A stretch of 64,000 bases of DNA, taken from NCBI RefSeq assembly GCF_014648695.1, contig NZ_BMRP01000004.1, forward strand, positions 100,553-164,552, given 5' to 3'. Below the pieces are notes generated by a model. It ran no database searches and had not been told where the DNA came from. It saw only the letters and a program-made list of their open reading frames with translations. Both the position numbers and the translations under genes were made by a program. Positions 17,635 through 26,695 of the stretch are shown here, piece after piece; position 1 is the first letter of the stretch; each line of letters opens with the position of its first letter. The DNA comes from Streptomyces albospinus. Lineage in GTDB: Bacteria > Actinomycetota > Actinomycetes > Streptomycetales > Streptomycetaceae.

Positions 17635-19358
17635 ACATACGCGCCGAGAACGCAGTGAACGCCGAGAACACAGCGGACACCGCGGAGGCCCTGGCCGAGA
17701 AGGAGGTGGAGGACGAGGTCTGGACGGAGGAGGACGACGACCGCACCGAGGAGACCCTGCGCTGGCTGCGCCGCAAGCGCCGCGCACACCACCGTCGTCG
17801 GCGCCGCGACACGGCCGTCTTCGTCTACTCCGTCGCGCTCGCCGCCGTCGGCTACGGCGGCGGCTGTACCGCCCGCTTCCTGCACTCGCTGCGGATCAGT
17901 GCCGACTACGGCGGGCTCGGCGGGCACGTCCAGCACACCCTCCCCTCGCTCTTCGCCGTACTCACGCTCGCCCTCGCCCTCGTCGCCGCGCGCGACGCGC
18001 TGTGGCGCGGCCCGGTCGTCGTGGACGGCCCCACCATGGCCTGGCTGCTCACGCAACCGGTGCGGCGCGCCGCGGTGCTGCGGCCCCGCTACCGGATGTC
18101 CGCCGCCCTCTCGCTCGGCACCGGACTGCTCATGGGCCTCGTGGCGGCGGTCGTGCTCCAGGTGATCCGTCTGGCACCGTTCGGCCTCGCGCTGCTCGCC
18201 GCGCTCCCGGCGGCCCTGTGCCTGCCGCCGCTCGCCCTCGCCCTCGGCGCGGCGGTGGAGCGCAGGCCCGAACTGGCCCGGCGTGTACGGCGGTTGACAC
18301 CATACGCGGCGGTCATGCTGGCGCTGCTGGCCGGGCAGGTCGCGCTGGCCTTCACCGGGCACCGGCTCGCCGTGCTGGAGTGGGCCGAGCTGTGGTCCGG
18401 CCCGTGGGGCTGGGCCGCCCAACCGGTGGTCGCGGCCACCGGTGGTGGGGCGCCGGGCTGGCCGGTCGCGGTCGCACTGCTCGCTGCGGTTGCCACCGCG
18501 GCGTTCTGGTACGGCCACCGGGACGCGGCGCACGTCCCGGGCGCCCAACTGCGCGGCCGTGCCGCGACGATGTCGGCGGTCGCCTCCGGCATGTCCACGC
18601 TGGAGCTGCGGGCCGCCAAGCTCGCGGTCATCAACGCGGGCGGCGACACGCCGAGGCGGTCGATGGGCCTACCCGCGCCGCGCAGCCGGCACCTCATCGT
18701 CGTCTGGCGCGATCTGCTCGCCCTGCTGCGCACCCCGGGCCGCCTCGGGCGCGCGCTCGCCTGGGGTGCGAGCGGTGCGACGGCGGCCGGACCGGGCGCG
18801 GGGCTGAGCGGCGCGAAGGGCGTCCTCGGGCTCGTCGCGGCGCTGCTGTGCGGCTACTTCGCGGTCGGCGCGCTCGCCGAACCAGCCCGCGTCGAGTCCG
18901 ACGACGCCCGCCGCTCGGCCTGGTCCCCGTTCCGGTTCCGCACGTTGATGCTGCACCACGCGATCGTCCCGGCGGCGCTGGGCGCCCTGCTCGGCGTGCT
19001 CGCCGCCGTACCGTACGCGCTGTCCGGCGCGCCCTGGCTGCTGCTGGTCATGCCGCTGTGCGCACCGCCGTTCGCAGCTGCCGCGGTCTTCGGCGCGTGC
19101 CGCGGCCCGGCGCGCACGGACCTGATGTTCATGGGCGCGAGCTCCCCGACCGGCGCCCCCGGCCCGTTCCTCTTCGCGGCCTGGTACGCGACCGGCCCCC
19201 TCGTCGCCGTCGGCGGCCTCACCCTCACACTGCACTCCACCCTGGCCCACGGTGCAGGCGCTGCCACCGCGGGCCGCGTCGCGCTGGTCGCCGCCGTGGT
19301 GACGTCCCTTCTGCTGTTCCTCGCGGCGCGCGCGGCGAACCGGTTGGTCAAGCACTGA
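17631..19358 (+). CDS. ABC exporter membrane protein
   Basis: The product has 575 residues. ATG 17631 overlaps the stop of the ATPase gene. A charged cytoplasmic N-terminus of about 60 residues (Glu-rich, then RRKRRAHHRRRRRD) is followed by about a dozen hydrophobic segments in two halves separated by a hydrophilic middle (residues 285-360). There is no known catalytic motif. By context it is the permease of the upstream ATPase. The sequence is close to hypothetical membrane proteins found in this arrangement in other streptomycetes. Confidence 0.8.
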   Translation: MNIRAENAVNAENTADTAEALAEKEVEDEVWTEEDDDRTEETLRWLRRKRRAHHRRRRRDTAVFVYSVALAAVGYGGGCTARFLHSLRISADYGGLGGHVQHTLPSLFAVLTLALALVAARDALWRGPVVVDGPTMAWLLTQPVRRAAVLRPRYRMSAALSLGTGLLMGLVAAVVLQVIRLAPFGLALLAALPAALCLPPLALALGAAVERRPELARRVRRLTPYAAVMLALLAGQVALAFTGHRLAVLEWAELWSGPWGWAAQPVVAATGGGAPGWPVAVALLAAVATAAFWYGHRDAAHVPGAQLRGRAATMSAVASGMSTLELRAAKLAVINAGGDTPRRSMGLPAPRSRHLIVVWRDLLALLRTPGRLGRALAWGASGATAAGPGAGLSGAKGVLGLVAALLCGYFAVGALAEPARVESDDARRSAWSPFRFRTLMLHHAIVPAALGALLGVLAAVPYALSGAPWLLLVMPLCAPPFAAAAVFGACRGPARTDLMFMGASSPTGAPGPFLFAAWYATGPLVAVGGLTLTLHSTLAHGAGAATAGRVALVAAVVTSLLLFLAARAANRLVKH

Positions 19359-19414
19359 GAGGTCGCCATGAGGCTCGATGCCCGTTGCAGGGTTGGCGTC
19401 GGGTGAGGCTTGCT

Positions 19415-19881
19415 GCTTGTGGGGTTCGGTGCGGGGTGACGGGCGGGGTCGGGCGAACAGGCCGGGTTCGCTCGCGGTGAGGGTTCCACGGCTGACCAGG
19501 CGCTTGAGCTTGGAGCGGATGCTTTCGGTGCTCTTCGGTGCTCTTCGGCACGATCGTCAGGTCGAGGGCCAGGCACAGGTCTCGGGCTCGCAGCGGCTCG
19601 TCGCTGTCGGCGAAGGCGGTCGTGATCTGCTGGTAGGCAGGGTGCCCCGGCAGCTCGGGGGCTGGTGAATTGCCGCTGCTCCGCCCGGTGTTGGACTCGT
19701 CGGGGAGGGCGGGAAGCGCCTTGCGGGTGATCCGCAGGAGCACCGCCCCTGCGTGCCCCACCAGCTGGGCCGGGGCGACGGTGGCGGCCTCGCCCGACTC
19801 CAGCGCCGCGCCGCCCCGCAGCCGCAGATCCTCCCGCGCTGCGAACACCAGCCGACGCATGTCCCGACCTTCGGCACTCAC
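19415..19881 (-). pseudogene. Winged-helix protein broken by a 10-bp duplication
   Basis: The frame starts MRRLVFAAREDLRLRGGAALESGE and continues to LALDLTIVPKSTE. There a tandem duplication of CGGTGCTCTT (19526-19545) shifts the frame. Removing one copy restores IVPKSTESIRSKLKRLVSRG, TLTASEPGLFARP, a typical winged-helix ending. Similar small proteins often lie near IS elements in streptomycetes. The lesion looks young because the rest of the frame is intact. ATG 19860 or 19881 may be the start. Confidence 0.6.
19526..19545. repeat. 10-bp tandem duplication causing a frameshift
   Basis: CGGTGCTCTT occurs twice in tandem. One copy would keep the leftward winged-helix frame open, so this duplication is the likely inactivating event. 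Confidence 0.75.
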
Positions 19882-20276
19882 CCCCGACCAATAAACAGAA
19901 GACCCACCAGTTTCGGCTCAATACGGGGGACCACCGATTTGGCCAGGACTCAACGCAATCAGCAGTTCGATAACGTCCTGAAGTGGCCCCGCCAAGCTGG
20001 TCGTTGCAGGTCGCAGGCCGGGCCATTTCAGGGAATCGTTCAAAAGTAACCGACCGGGGATCATTTCCAGCCGCCATGGTGGCCTAAGTGGCAACGTCAC
20101 AGCCGGCCCGCGGCCCGGCGAATGGCGAGAAACCGCAGGACCGAGCTGGATGGATCGATCACCGCGGGGGTAGGAAGGCGCACGATGATCCCGGTGCACA
20201 CAGCGCGTGACACGGAACCGGAAATATTGCCACCGCGCCGGGGCGTACAAGTCTTCGAATGCGAAGAACTTGATAA
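19882..20276. other. Intergenic region, left edge of AT-richer island
   Basis: No gene is supported. A leftward frame ending near 19918 (LLLNDSLKWPGLRPATTSL..VIELLIALSPGQIGGPPY) looks like a remnant related to the broken gene next to it. From about 20200 the base composition becomes distinctly AT-richer. Confidence 0.35.
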
Positions 20277-20321
20277 TGATTAATCATGGCGAGAAGGATC
20301 CCCCTCTTTGCAGGGGGGATC
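20277..20321 (+). promoter_or_regulatory. Palindrome and 5' hairpin upstream of the unknown-protein gene
   Basis: TGATTAATCA (20277-20286) is a perfect 10-bp palindrome in an AT-rich stretch that could be an operator or include a -10 element. It is followed by a hairpin (20297-20321) with GATCCCCC pairing GGGGGATC around a short loop, 32 bases before the start codon. The layout suggests regulated or attenuated expression. Confidence 0.45.
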
Positions 20322-20353
20322 TGCGCCCACCGAGAGGAACCGGAGGGAAGTTC

Positions 20354-20788
20354 ATGTCTTTCAAGAACATCTTCGACAGCGGCGGAAGTGAAGCCAGGTC
20401 CGCCGAAGAGTCCGCTCAAAAGGTCTCTGAAAACATTCCTGGTGCCCGGCCCGAACGGGAAGGGGTCGATCCGGAACTCTACGACGGTATTCCTGAAGCT
20501 GTGCGCGACCCGAAGATCATGCGCGAGACGTCGCCTGAGGCGCTCAGCATCATGAACAACTTCCTCACCCCTCTGTTCAAGAGCACCCAGACAGTAGCCG
20601 ACAGGCAGCGGGCAACCAGCGAAAATCCTGAATCGACATCCGGTATGGCGTCTTCGGTCAAGGATGAGGCAGTCAAGAAGGTGAAGGTGGAGATCAGGGA
20701 CGAAGACCAGCCGAAGACCAGCGACGAACGGCTGGACGAATTCAGAAAGGATAACTACCAATCGGTCAAGAACGTCAAGAGGAGCTGA
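20354..20788 (+). CDS. Hypothetical acidic, hydrophilic protein
   Basis: The product has 144 residues, begins MSFKNIFDSGGSEARS and has no signal peptide, membrane segment or cysteine. It is rich in Asp, Glu, Lys and Ser; the C-terminal 50 residues (KDEAVKKVKVEIRDEDQPK) are highly charged and probably flexible or helical. ATG 20354 follows GGAGGGAAG. I do not recognise a family. It lies 217 bases before the pore-forming-like gene and shares its lower GC, so it may be a partner, chaperone or protective protein. That is inference from position only. Confidence 0.6.
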   Translation: MSFKNIFDSGGSEARSAEESAQKVSENIPGARPEREGVDPELYDGIPEAVRDPKIMRETSPEALSIMNNFLTPLFKSTQTVADRQRATSENPESTSGMASSVKDEAVKKVKVEIRDEDQPKTSDERLDEFRKDNYQSVKNVKRS

Positions 20789-21005
20789 CGACGGGTCGGT
20801 CAAGGAGTGAGGGCCGATCGGGAAGTCGACTCAAGGGTCGGAGGACTGTCCAGAAGTCCAGGTTTCAGGATCCGGCTCTTGTGCAGCAGCGGCGGCCCCG
20901 CTCGGCAGCCTGGCGAGTTCTCGTTCGGTCACGCCAGGCCGGAAACAGCGCACAAACAATCACTGACACATCGTTGAGTTCTACTACGCGAGGAGACCGA
21001 AGGGT

Positions 21006-22913
21006 ATGGGCGGCGCCACCAAGAACAACGTGAGTACAGCCTATCTTGGCGAACGATTTATGCGTCACCCACTGACGGGGCGCAACCTGAAGGAGTTGAA
21101 CATCGCCGACAAGGCCGCTGCCATCCTGGAGCGGGACCAGGGCAAACTGAAGAGGAAGGCCGAGAGGAAATCGGCAGACGGAACGGACCGGTATGTCTCC
21201 CCTGTCGGGTTTTCCTTGAACAAGGGGCGATTCAGTGAATTTCCCGTTGGGGAGGCGGCGGCACACGAGCGCGGGTGGCGTGCCTATATGACGGTGGGGG
21301 TACCACTTGTCGAAGAGCGAGGCGACATTGTGCAGCCTCCTCCCGACGTGATCTCCAAGCAGACGTACGTCAATCGAACCGACCCCGTCCCCACCAAATG
21401 GTCACACACTGTCGAATTCTCGATTTCGAACACCATCAGCTGGTCGCTCCAGGGGCAGGTGCAGCTCACTTTCGGGGCAAAGGCCATCGCATCGCTGCAA
21501 CAGCAGTTACAGAAGAGCATGGCGATGAACCAGTCCGAGAAGATTACCCTGAAGAACAGCAAAGACAACCAGGGTGCTGACGCAGAGTCCCAGTCGCAAA
21601 TGACAAGTACCTCAACGGCCACGAGTACCGCCACGGGCACCGGGGAATTGTCGGCACAGCTGATGCTTGGGATCACTGCTTCTGTCAGTGGTTCGTTGAC
21701 CACTGCGTTCAAGACGTCGTCCACGCTGAGCGGGGAAGTTGCCAGCCGGGTAGATGTCGTGGCCACGCAGCGACGTCAGGTGAGGAGGTTCGACTACGAA
21801 TACCCCATCTCCTTCGGCGGGTGGGTCGCTCTGTATTACCCCGAGCCAGTAGAGGTCAAGGAAACCCGTCCGGACGGCCCGCAGGCCAAGGAACCGAAAT
21901 ACTCCAGGGTGATTGCCTGGAAGCTCGGCGAGACCGGCACGGCCACGGAGGCTTTCGACTTGACCGATGAGGGCAAGCCGTTCATGCAGAAAGGGGAAGC
22001 CGAGGTCGTATCCACCCTCGCCGGGGTGCACGAGGTCTTCGAGCTTGAAACGCTCAACTTCGACAAGAAAAATCACCCTCTTTACAAGGGCGGTAGCGGA
22101 GAGCAAGAGAGCCCGAGAGAGGCTCCCGTCGAGCTCGCCACCGGGTTGGGGACGGCGGACGGCCTGGCGCTGGACCTGACGAACCAGAAGGCGTACGTCA
22201 CCGACCGGTACAACGGCGGCAAGCTGTACAAGGTCGATCTCGCCGGTGGCGGCACGGACTGGGTCCTGGAGAAGCTGGGCGAAGTCAACGATGTGGCGCT
22301 GGACCTGCCGGGCAACAAGGCCTACGTCACCGACTACAGCGGAAAGCGCCTGTTCACGGTGAACCTGTCCGACCGCTCCGCCTCCCCGGTCACGGTTGCC
22401 GAGGGTATGCGTGCGTACGGCGTCGCGCTGGACCTGCCGGGCAACAAGGCCTATGTCACCGACGTCGATAGCGGAAAGCTGATCGAGTTCGACCTCAACA
22501 GAGCCCCGGCGGCGAAGCAGCGCATCTGGGACGTGCCGAGGGCCGCTGGAGTAAAGCTGAACGGGGGCAAGGCGTACGTCGGGCAGTATGACCGCGGCGG
22601 CCTGTACGAGGTCGACCTGAAGCCGGATGGCGGCGCCCCGCGGAGCGTGGCCACCAACCTCGGGTACAGCGTCCGTGTAGCGCTGGACGGCGCGGTCAAC
22701 GCATACGTCTCCGACTCCAGCGGTGGCAAGCTGCATGAGGTCGCCGTGGCCGACGGCGAGGCCAAGGGCCTTCAGCGCGTGGTGGCCGACGGTCTCGGCA
22801 CGGTCTGCGGCGTCGGGCTCGACCGCGACAACGGCTGGATCTACGTCAGCAACCGGCAGGGCAAGCTGTTGCGGCTCTCCGGCGTGCTGCCCGGCGCCTC
22901 GCCGAAGTCGTAG
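21006..22913 (+). CDS. Aerolysin/ETX-MTX2-like pore-forming region fused to six-bladed beta-propeller
   Basis: The product has 635 residues. Residues 1-115 are a charged N-terminal region without signal peptide. Residues 118-285 show the pattern of the aerolysin/ETX-MTX2 fold: NRTDPVPTKWSHTVEFSIS, NTISWSLQGQVQLTFG, a Ser/Thr-rich alternating stretch (residues 200-245) that could form the membrane hairpin, then RVDVVATQRRQVRRFDYEYPI. Residues 376-626 contain six repeats with the core GVALDLPGNKAYVTD, an NHL/YncE-like propeller. ATG 21006 has GAGGAG upstream. Codon 168 is TTA, so translation should need the bldA tRNA. The fold call is pattern-based and unverified; a non-toxic beta-rich protein is possible. 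Confidence 0.6.
   Translation: MGGATKNNVSTAYLGERFMRHPLTGRNLKELNIADKAAAILERDQGKLKRKAERKSADGTDRYVSPVGFSLNKGRFSEFPVGEAAAHERGWRAYMTVGVPLVEERGDIVQPPPDVISKQTYVNRTDPVPTKWSHTVEFSISNTISWSLQGQVQLTFGAKAIASLQQQLQKSMAMNQSEKITLKNSKDNQGADAESQSQMTSTSTATSTATGTGELSAQLMLGITASVSGSLTTAFKTSSTLSGEVASRVDVVATQRRQVRRFDYEYPISFGGWVALYYPEPVEVKETRPDGPQAKEPKYSRVIAWKLGETGTATEAFDLTDEGKPFMQKGEAEVVSTLAGVHEVFELETLNFDKKNHPLYKGGSGEQESPREAPVELATGLGTADGLALDLTNQKAYVTDRYNGGKLYKVDLAGGGTDWVLEKLGEVNDVALDLPGNKAYVTDYSGKRLFTVNLSDRSASPVTVAEGMRAYGVALDLPGNKAYVTDVDSGKLIEFDLNRAPAAKQRIWDVPRAAGVKLNGGKAYVGQYDRGGLYEVDLKPDGGAPRSVATNLGYSVRVALDGAVNAYVSDSSGGKLHEVAVADGEAKGLQRVVADGLGTVCGVGLDRDNGWIYVSNRQGKLLRLSGVLPGASPKS
22296..22463 (+). repeat. Direct repeats encoding propeller blades
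   Basis: A 39-bp segment at 22296-22334 recurs at 22425-22463 with one mismatch. Both encode the blade core ALDLPGNKAYVTD. The near identity at DNA level suggests recent blade duplication or gene conversion. Confidence 0.8.
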
Positions 22914-23574
22914 CGCAGGGCACTCTTTCGCGGTGGGCGGGCGGGCATGGACGCCTTGATCATGTGGGTCGCCGAGGCTCACGTGATCGACGGGCGCTCA
23001 TGCCCGCCTGTGCCATGGCGTCGCAGGGCGACCCGATCGACATCCCCGCCGGCGGCCGGGTGCAGCATGTAGGTCTCCGAGGGCTCCCACCGTCAGGTCA
23101 GGCGGGAGCCTCCCGGACTCCCTCCCGTACGCAACTCGGACACGCTGCACAACCGGACACGTCGGCTCGTACGTCGCTGCACATGGATGAGCTTGTACGC
23201 GGACACCTGCGAGGCAGCCCGACTCGGCTTGCTCATCGCAACGAAGGGCCTGTCGGAACCGGAAGTCGTTCCTCCGCGGGCGTGAGACCGCCTCCCCCAT
23301 GGGCACCAGTGCAGTCACACGATTCTTTGCCTCCCGGTCGACCGCACGCGGTGGGGATCTTGTCGGCTTCAGAAACCCGTTGAGGAGCCCTCGTAACGCG
23401 ATGCAACGGCCGGTCGACGACATGAGAGGTGTGCAGTGACTCGGGCCAATCTTGTGGAGATGGCGAGCAATCTGCCCGATGCCTGCGCAACACCGGGAAG
23501 GCCGTGGTCCGTGTCTGATCGCCGGTCGGTCCGGTACCGCGGCCGTGGACTCGCCAAGTCGCGCCGAGCGCTTG
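22914..23574. other. Intergenic region without supported gene
   Basis: Small frames on both strands show no family motif. Near 22944-23010 inverted copies of GGCGGGCATG occur about 50 bases apart and may form a weak structure after the propeller gene. The right part is downstream of the nitronate monooxygenase gene. Confidence 0.35.
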
Positions 23575-24606
23575 TCAGTTCGTCGTCGACCGGCCCTCGT
23601 GGTACGGGCTCGGCGGCTCGCTGCCGAGAATGCCGGCGGCCTGTGCCGCGATCGTCGTGACGATGTCCGCAGCCGACGCGGGGCGCGTGACGAGCCCGGT
23701 GATCTGCCCCGCGTACAGGGCCATCGCCTCAAGATCGCCGGATGCGTCTGCGGTGGGGATCATGTCGTCGTAGCGCAGGTGGCTGCCGCCATCGGGGGTG
23801 GTCGCCACCACTTCTCCCTCGCCGGGACGGTGCGGACTTCCGGGCCGCCCCGCGCGTTCCCAGGCGGTGATGGTGGGATTGCGCAGCGCACGGTGCGGCG
23901 CGTCGGGCCAACCGCCGTCGAAACAACGGGTGTACACCGTGTCCGACTCGGTTGCGTGTTGCACGCGGGCGCGGTAGGTCTCGTGCGTGTTCGCTTCGAG
24001 AGCGTTCAGGAACCGGGTGCCGAGCCACCCGGCCTGCGCTCCCAGAGCGAGCGCGGCGGCCAGGCCGCGCCCGTCCCCGATGCCTCCGGCGGCGATCACC
24101 GGGACAGGGTGCACCGCGTCGACCACCGCGGGCACCAGCGCCATCGTGGCGACCTGCCCCCGTACGTGGCCACCTGCCTCCCATCCCTGGGCGACGATCA
24201 CATCGACACCGGCGTCGACCGCGCGGCGTGCTTCCTCGGCGCTTCCGACGGTGTGCAGATGCAGCGCACCCGCGGCGTGCACCCGCTCGTGCACGGAGGC
24301 CGGGTCACCCCAGAACGTGGAAACGATCGGCACGCCTTCGTCCAGGCACGCCGTCAGGACGTGGTCGACCGGAAAGTCCAGGACCAGGTTCACTCCGAAG
24401 GGGCGGTCGGTGAGCCGTCGCGTGCTGCGGATGCGACGGGCGGCCTCCTGGGGCGTGACCCAGGTCAGTGCGAGCGTCCCCAGGCCGCCGGTCCGGCTCA
24501 CGGCGGCGGCCAACTCCGCGGTGGCGGCCGATCCGATCGGCGCTTGGATGATCGGCGTCGGGATCCCCAGTGTCCGGCACACCTGGGTCGTCAGGGCAGT
24601 GGCCAC
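23575..24606 (-). CDS. Nitronate monooxygenase (FMN-dependent)
   Basis: The product has 343 residues, a TIM-barrel FMN enzyme of the nitronate monooxygenase/2-nitropropane dioxygenase family. Evidence includes LGIPTPIIQAPIGSAATAEL at the N-terminus, VIVAQGWEAGGHVRG (FMN and active-site region), PVIAAGGIGDGRGLAAALALGA and GTRFL. Such enzymes oxidise alkyl nitronates, for example toxic propionate 3-nitronate, to carbonyl compounds and nitrite. The GTG start at 24606 has GAGGGGG upstream. It is divergent from an HxlR regulator, which probably controls it. Confidence 0.88.
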   Translation of the reverse strand: MATALTTQVCRTLGIPTPIIQAPIGSAATAELAAAVSRTGGLGTLALTWVTPQEAARRIRSTRRLTDRPFGVNLVLDFPVDHVLTACLDEGVPIVSTFWGDPASVHERVHAAGALHLHTVGSAEEARRAVDAGVDVIVAQGWEAGGHVRGQVATMALVPAVVDAVHPVPVIAAGGIGDGRGLAAALALGAQAGWLGTRFLNALEANTHETYRARVQHATESDTVYTRCFDGGWPDAPHRALRNPTITAWERAGRPGSPHRPGEGEVVATTPDGGSHLRYDDMIPTADASGDLEAMALYAGQITGLVTRPASAADIVTTIAAQAAGILGSEPPSPYHEGRSTTN

Positions 24607-24700
24607 GGCAGCCCCCTCGTTTCGATTTCCGAAGCGGATCGCTGATGGTAGCGTACCGAAATTCGAAGCATCAAGCAGGGAGAGAGTCGGACACCGCGCC
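24607..24700. promoter_or_regulatory. Divergent promoter region with repeated CGA(A/T)(A/T)TTC(C)GAAGC motif
   Basis: Between the two divergent starts, CGATTTCCGAAGC and CGAAATTCGAAGC occur about 30 bases apart. These related half-sites are candidates for HxlR binding. No other evidence is available. Confidence 0.4.
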
Positions 24701-25102
24701 ATGGCAACACCAAGACCCGGCAAGCCCGTTCGGGGCTCGACCACCGGTCGCCCCCTCATGGCCGCACTCGATCTGTTCGGACGGCGGTGGAGTCTGCGCA
24801 TCCTGTGGGAACTGCGCGATGGCCCCCTCGGGTTTCGCCCCTTGCAGAAGCGGTGCGACGACATGTCCTCCAGCGTGATGCGGCAGCGCCTGACCGAACT
24901 GCACGATGCTCTCGTGGTTCACCAACTACCCGACAGCCGCTATGAGCTCACCCCACTGGGGCGAGAGGCATACGAGGCGCTTCGCCCACTCGTCCACTGG
25001 GCCGACCACTGGGCCGCGGTGCTGGAGACCGGACCGGCGGGCACACCGGCGGCCGGCCTGCCGAAACCGGTTTCGCGCCCCGACACCGCAGGCCGCGACT
25101 GA
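24701..25102 (+). CDS. HxlR-family transcriptional regulator
   Basis: The product has 133 residues with the HxlR winged helix: LDLFGRRWSLRILWELRDGPLGFRPLQKRCDDMSSSVMRQRL, LVVHQLPDSRYELTPLGREA. ATG 24701 is preceded by AGGGAGAGAG at a rather long distance of 14 bases. It is divergent from the nitronate monooxygenase gene. By analogy with the family it responds to reactive electrophiles or small aromatic compounds; there is no Cys, so a thiol switch is unlikely. Confidence 0.85.
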   Translation: MATPRPGKPVRGSTTGRPLMAALDLFGRRWSLRILWELRDGPLGFRPLQKRCDDMSSSVMRQRLTELHDALVVHQLPDSRYELTPLGREAYEALRPLVHWADHWAAVLETGPAGTPAAGLPKPVSRPDTAGRD

Positions 25103-25450
25103 TCGATACGACCCTGCGGGGCCTGATCGGGCGCATCAGCGCTACTTGAGGTGCAGGGCGGACGGCGCCCGACACCGAGAAGCCTTCCGCCTACCGCTCG
25201 AAGAGCTCGATGAGTCGAACGGGGTCCCCCTCTTCCCGGACCCTGTTCTCCCGGGTCTCCGGCAAACCAAGCACCGACGGCACCAGCCACCTCCACGGCC
25301 GACGCGAGCGGACGAATCGCCACCCTCTCTCCCGCGGCTGGACGGAGTTCGTGCCCACCCGACCCGAACGATCACGTTCGGAAAGCGGATGATTGCCGAG
25401 CCGCCGACGTCAGCGGTCTGATCGGGCCGAAGGGAAGAGGCACGGCGTGA
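25103..25450. other. Gap between convergent genes
   Basis: No gene is supported. Both flanking genes end here, so transcription terminators are expected, but I see no strong perfect stem. Confidence 0.35.
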
Positions 25451-26608
25451 TCAGCCGAACAGCTGGGAGCCGAGCGGGTGTTGCCGGTCGAAGCCGGGGA
25501 GGATCAGGAATGTCGCGCTGGCGGTTGTGGTGGTGAATGGCAGCAGCGCGTCGGAGGTGTCCATGCGGGTGAGGGTGGCGGTGAAGGTCCTCAGGTCGTT
25601 CTGGAAGCTGATGAAGAGCAGGCCGGGGGCGGGCTCGTCGGTGCTGTAGGAGCGGCGGAGCATGAGGCCGGCGCCGACCACGGCGGCGTTCGCCCTGCGC
25701 ACGTGGGCGTCCACGGGGACGAGATAGCGACCGTCCGGTGTCTTGGCGCCGAGTTCCGGGCCCGAGGCGACGGCGCCGCCGGAGAGGGGGACGCCGCTGG
25801 CCCGGCGCCGCCCGAAGACCGCCTCCTGCTCGGCTACGGACAGGGCGGCGAACCGCGGCAGGTCGAGTTCCATGCGCCGCAGTACGGCAAGGGTGCCGCC
25901 GGCGACCGCAGGGGGTCCGGCCAGCCAGAGGTCGCGTTGTTGTTCGGCGGTCGTGTGTGGGCCCACGATGCCGTCGATGAAACCGAGCGGGTTTCGTGGC
26001 GCGGTAAGGCCGTTGCCGACGGGCACGTCCGTACCGCGGCGTGCGGACTGCCGCCAGCGTTCGTGGAGGCGGTCACCGGCCTGGTCCAGGAGCGCGGCGG
26101 CGACGACCGGTAGGAGCAGCGGGTCGCCGGCGCAGATCTGTAGCAGCAGGTCACCACCGCGTGCCCGCGGGGCGATCCGCTCGCGGGAGAATCGCGGGAG
26201 GTCGGCCGCGCCGGGCAGCGAAGCCCCGGCCGTGCGCACCAGCCGGGGGCCCACGCCGACGGTCACGGTGAGGTCGCCCGGAGGCAGGCCCGACAGCCGC
26301 GGGTCGGTCCCCGCGATGAGTGCACGGATGGCCCGGCCGAGTTCGGCCAGTAACGGGCCGACGGACACGGTGGCACCGAGGTCGGCCACCACGGCCAGCA
26401 GGTTGCGCTGGGCCGGCTGGGGGAGCGTGATGCCTGCCTGGTGCGGGCCCGTCGCCGGAACCGGCATGGGTGTGGCCGCCGCGGCAGGGGCGTGCGGGCC
26501 TGGCCGGGCGGAGTCCGATGTGCACCCGGCGGTCAGACCGGCGGCCACCAGGGCGCCGGCGACATCGAGGAACGCGCGGCGCGACGGGTGGTGATCGGCT
26601 CGGTGCAT
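25451..26608 (-). CDS. DyP-type heme peroxidase, Tat-exported
   Basis: The product has 385 residues. The start MHRADHHPSRRAFLDVAG is a Tat signal (SRRAFLD) and ends in a Cys (LTAGC, residue 29) that could also be lipidated. The DyP signature GFIDG is at residues 209-213, the probable proximal His at 302 (DAHVRR) and the heme-contacting Arg at 318-319. Family members oxidise dyes and phenolics with peroxide or take part in heme-iron handling (EfeB type). No efeUO genes are adjacent. Codon 86 is TTA, so expression should depend on bldA. ATG 26608 starts 87 bases from the divergent beta-helix gene. Confidence 0.88.
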   Translation of the reverse strand: MHRADHHPSRRAFLDVAGALVAAGLTAGCTSDSARPGPHAPAAAATPMPVPATGPHQAGITLPQPAQRNLLAVVADLGATVSVGPLLAELGRAIRALIAGTDPRLSGLPPGDLTVTVGVGPRLVRTAGASLPGAADLPRFSRERIAPRARGGDLLLQICAGDPLLLPVVAAALLDQAGDRLHERWRQSARRGTDVPVGNGLTAPRNPLGFIDGIVGPHTTAEQQRDLWLAGPPAVAGGTLAVLRRMELDLPRFAALSVAEQEAVFGRRRASGVPLSGGAVASGPELGAKTPDGRYLVPVDAHVRRANAAVVGAGLMLRRSYSTDEPAPGLLFISFQNDLRTFTATLTRMDTSDALLPFTTTTASATFLILPGFDRQHPLGSQLFG

Positions 26609-26695
26609 GGTGTGCAGAGTGCCACACCCGAATCGTGCGCGCCGGTCAACCTCCGTATTCTGGCGGGGAATTGGGCGTCATGCCAGACTGGGATC

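Noticed and set aside
18002-19480. 492-codon + frame rich in Arg and Gly
   Set aside because: It is a shifted frame of the ABC exporter membrane gene and lacks motifs.
22944-23010. Inverted GGCGGGCATG copies as terminator
   Set aside because: The arms are about 50 bases apart, too far for a confident terminator.
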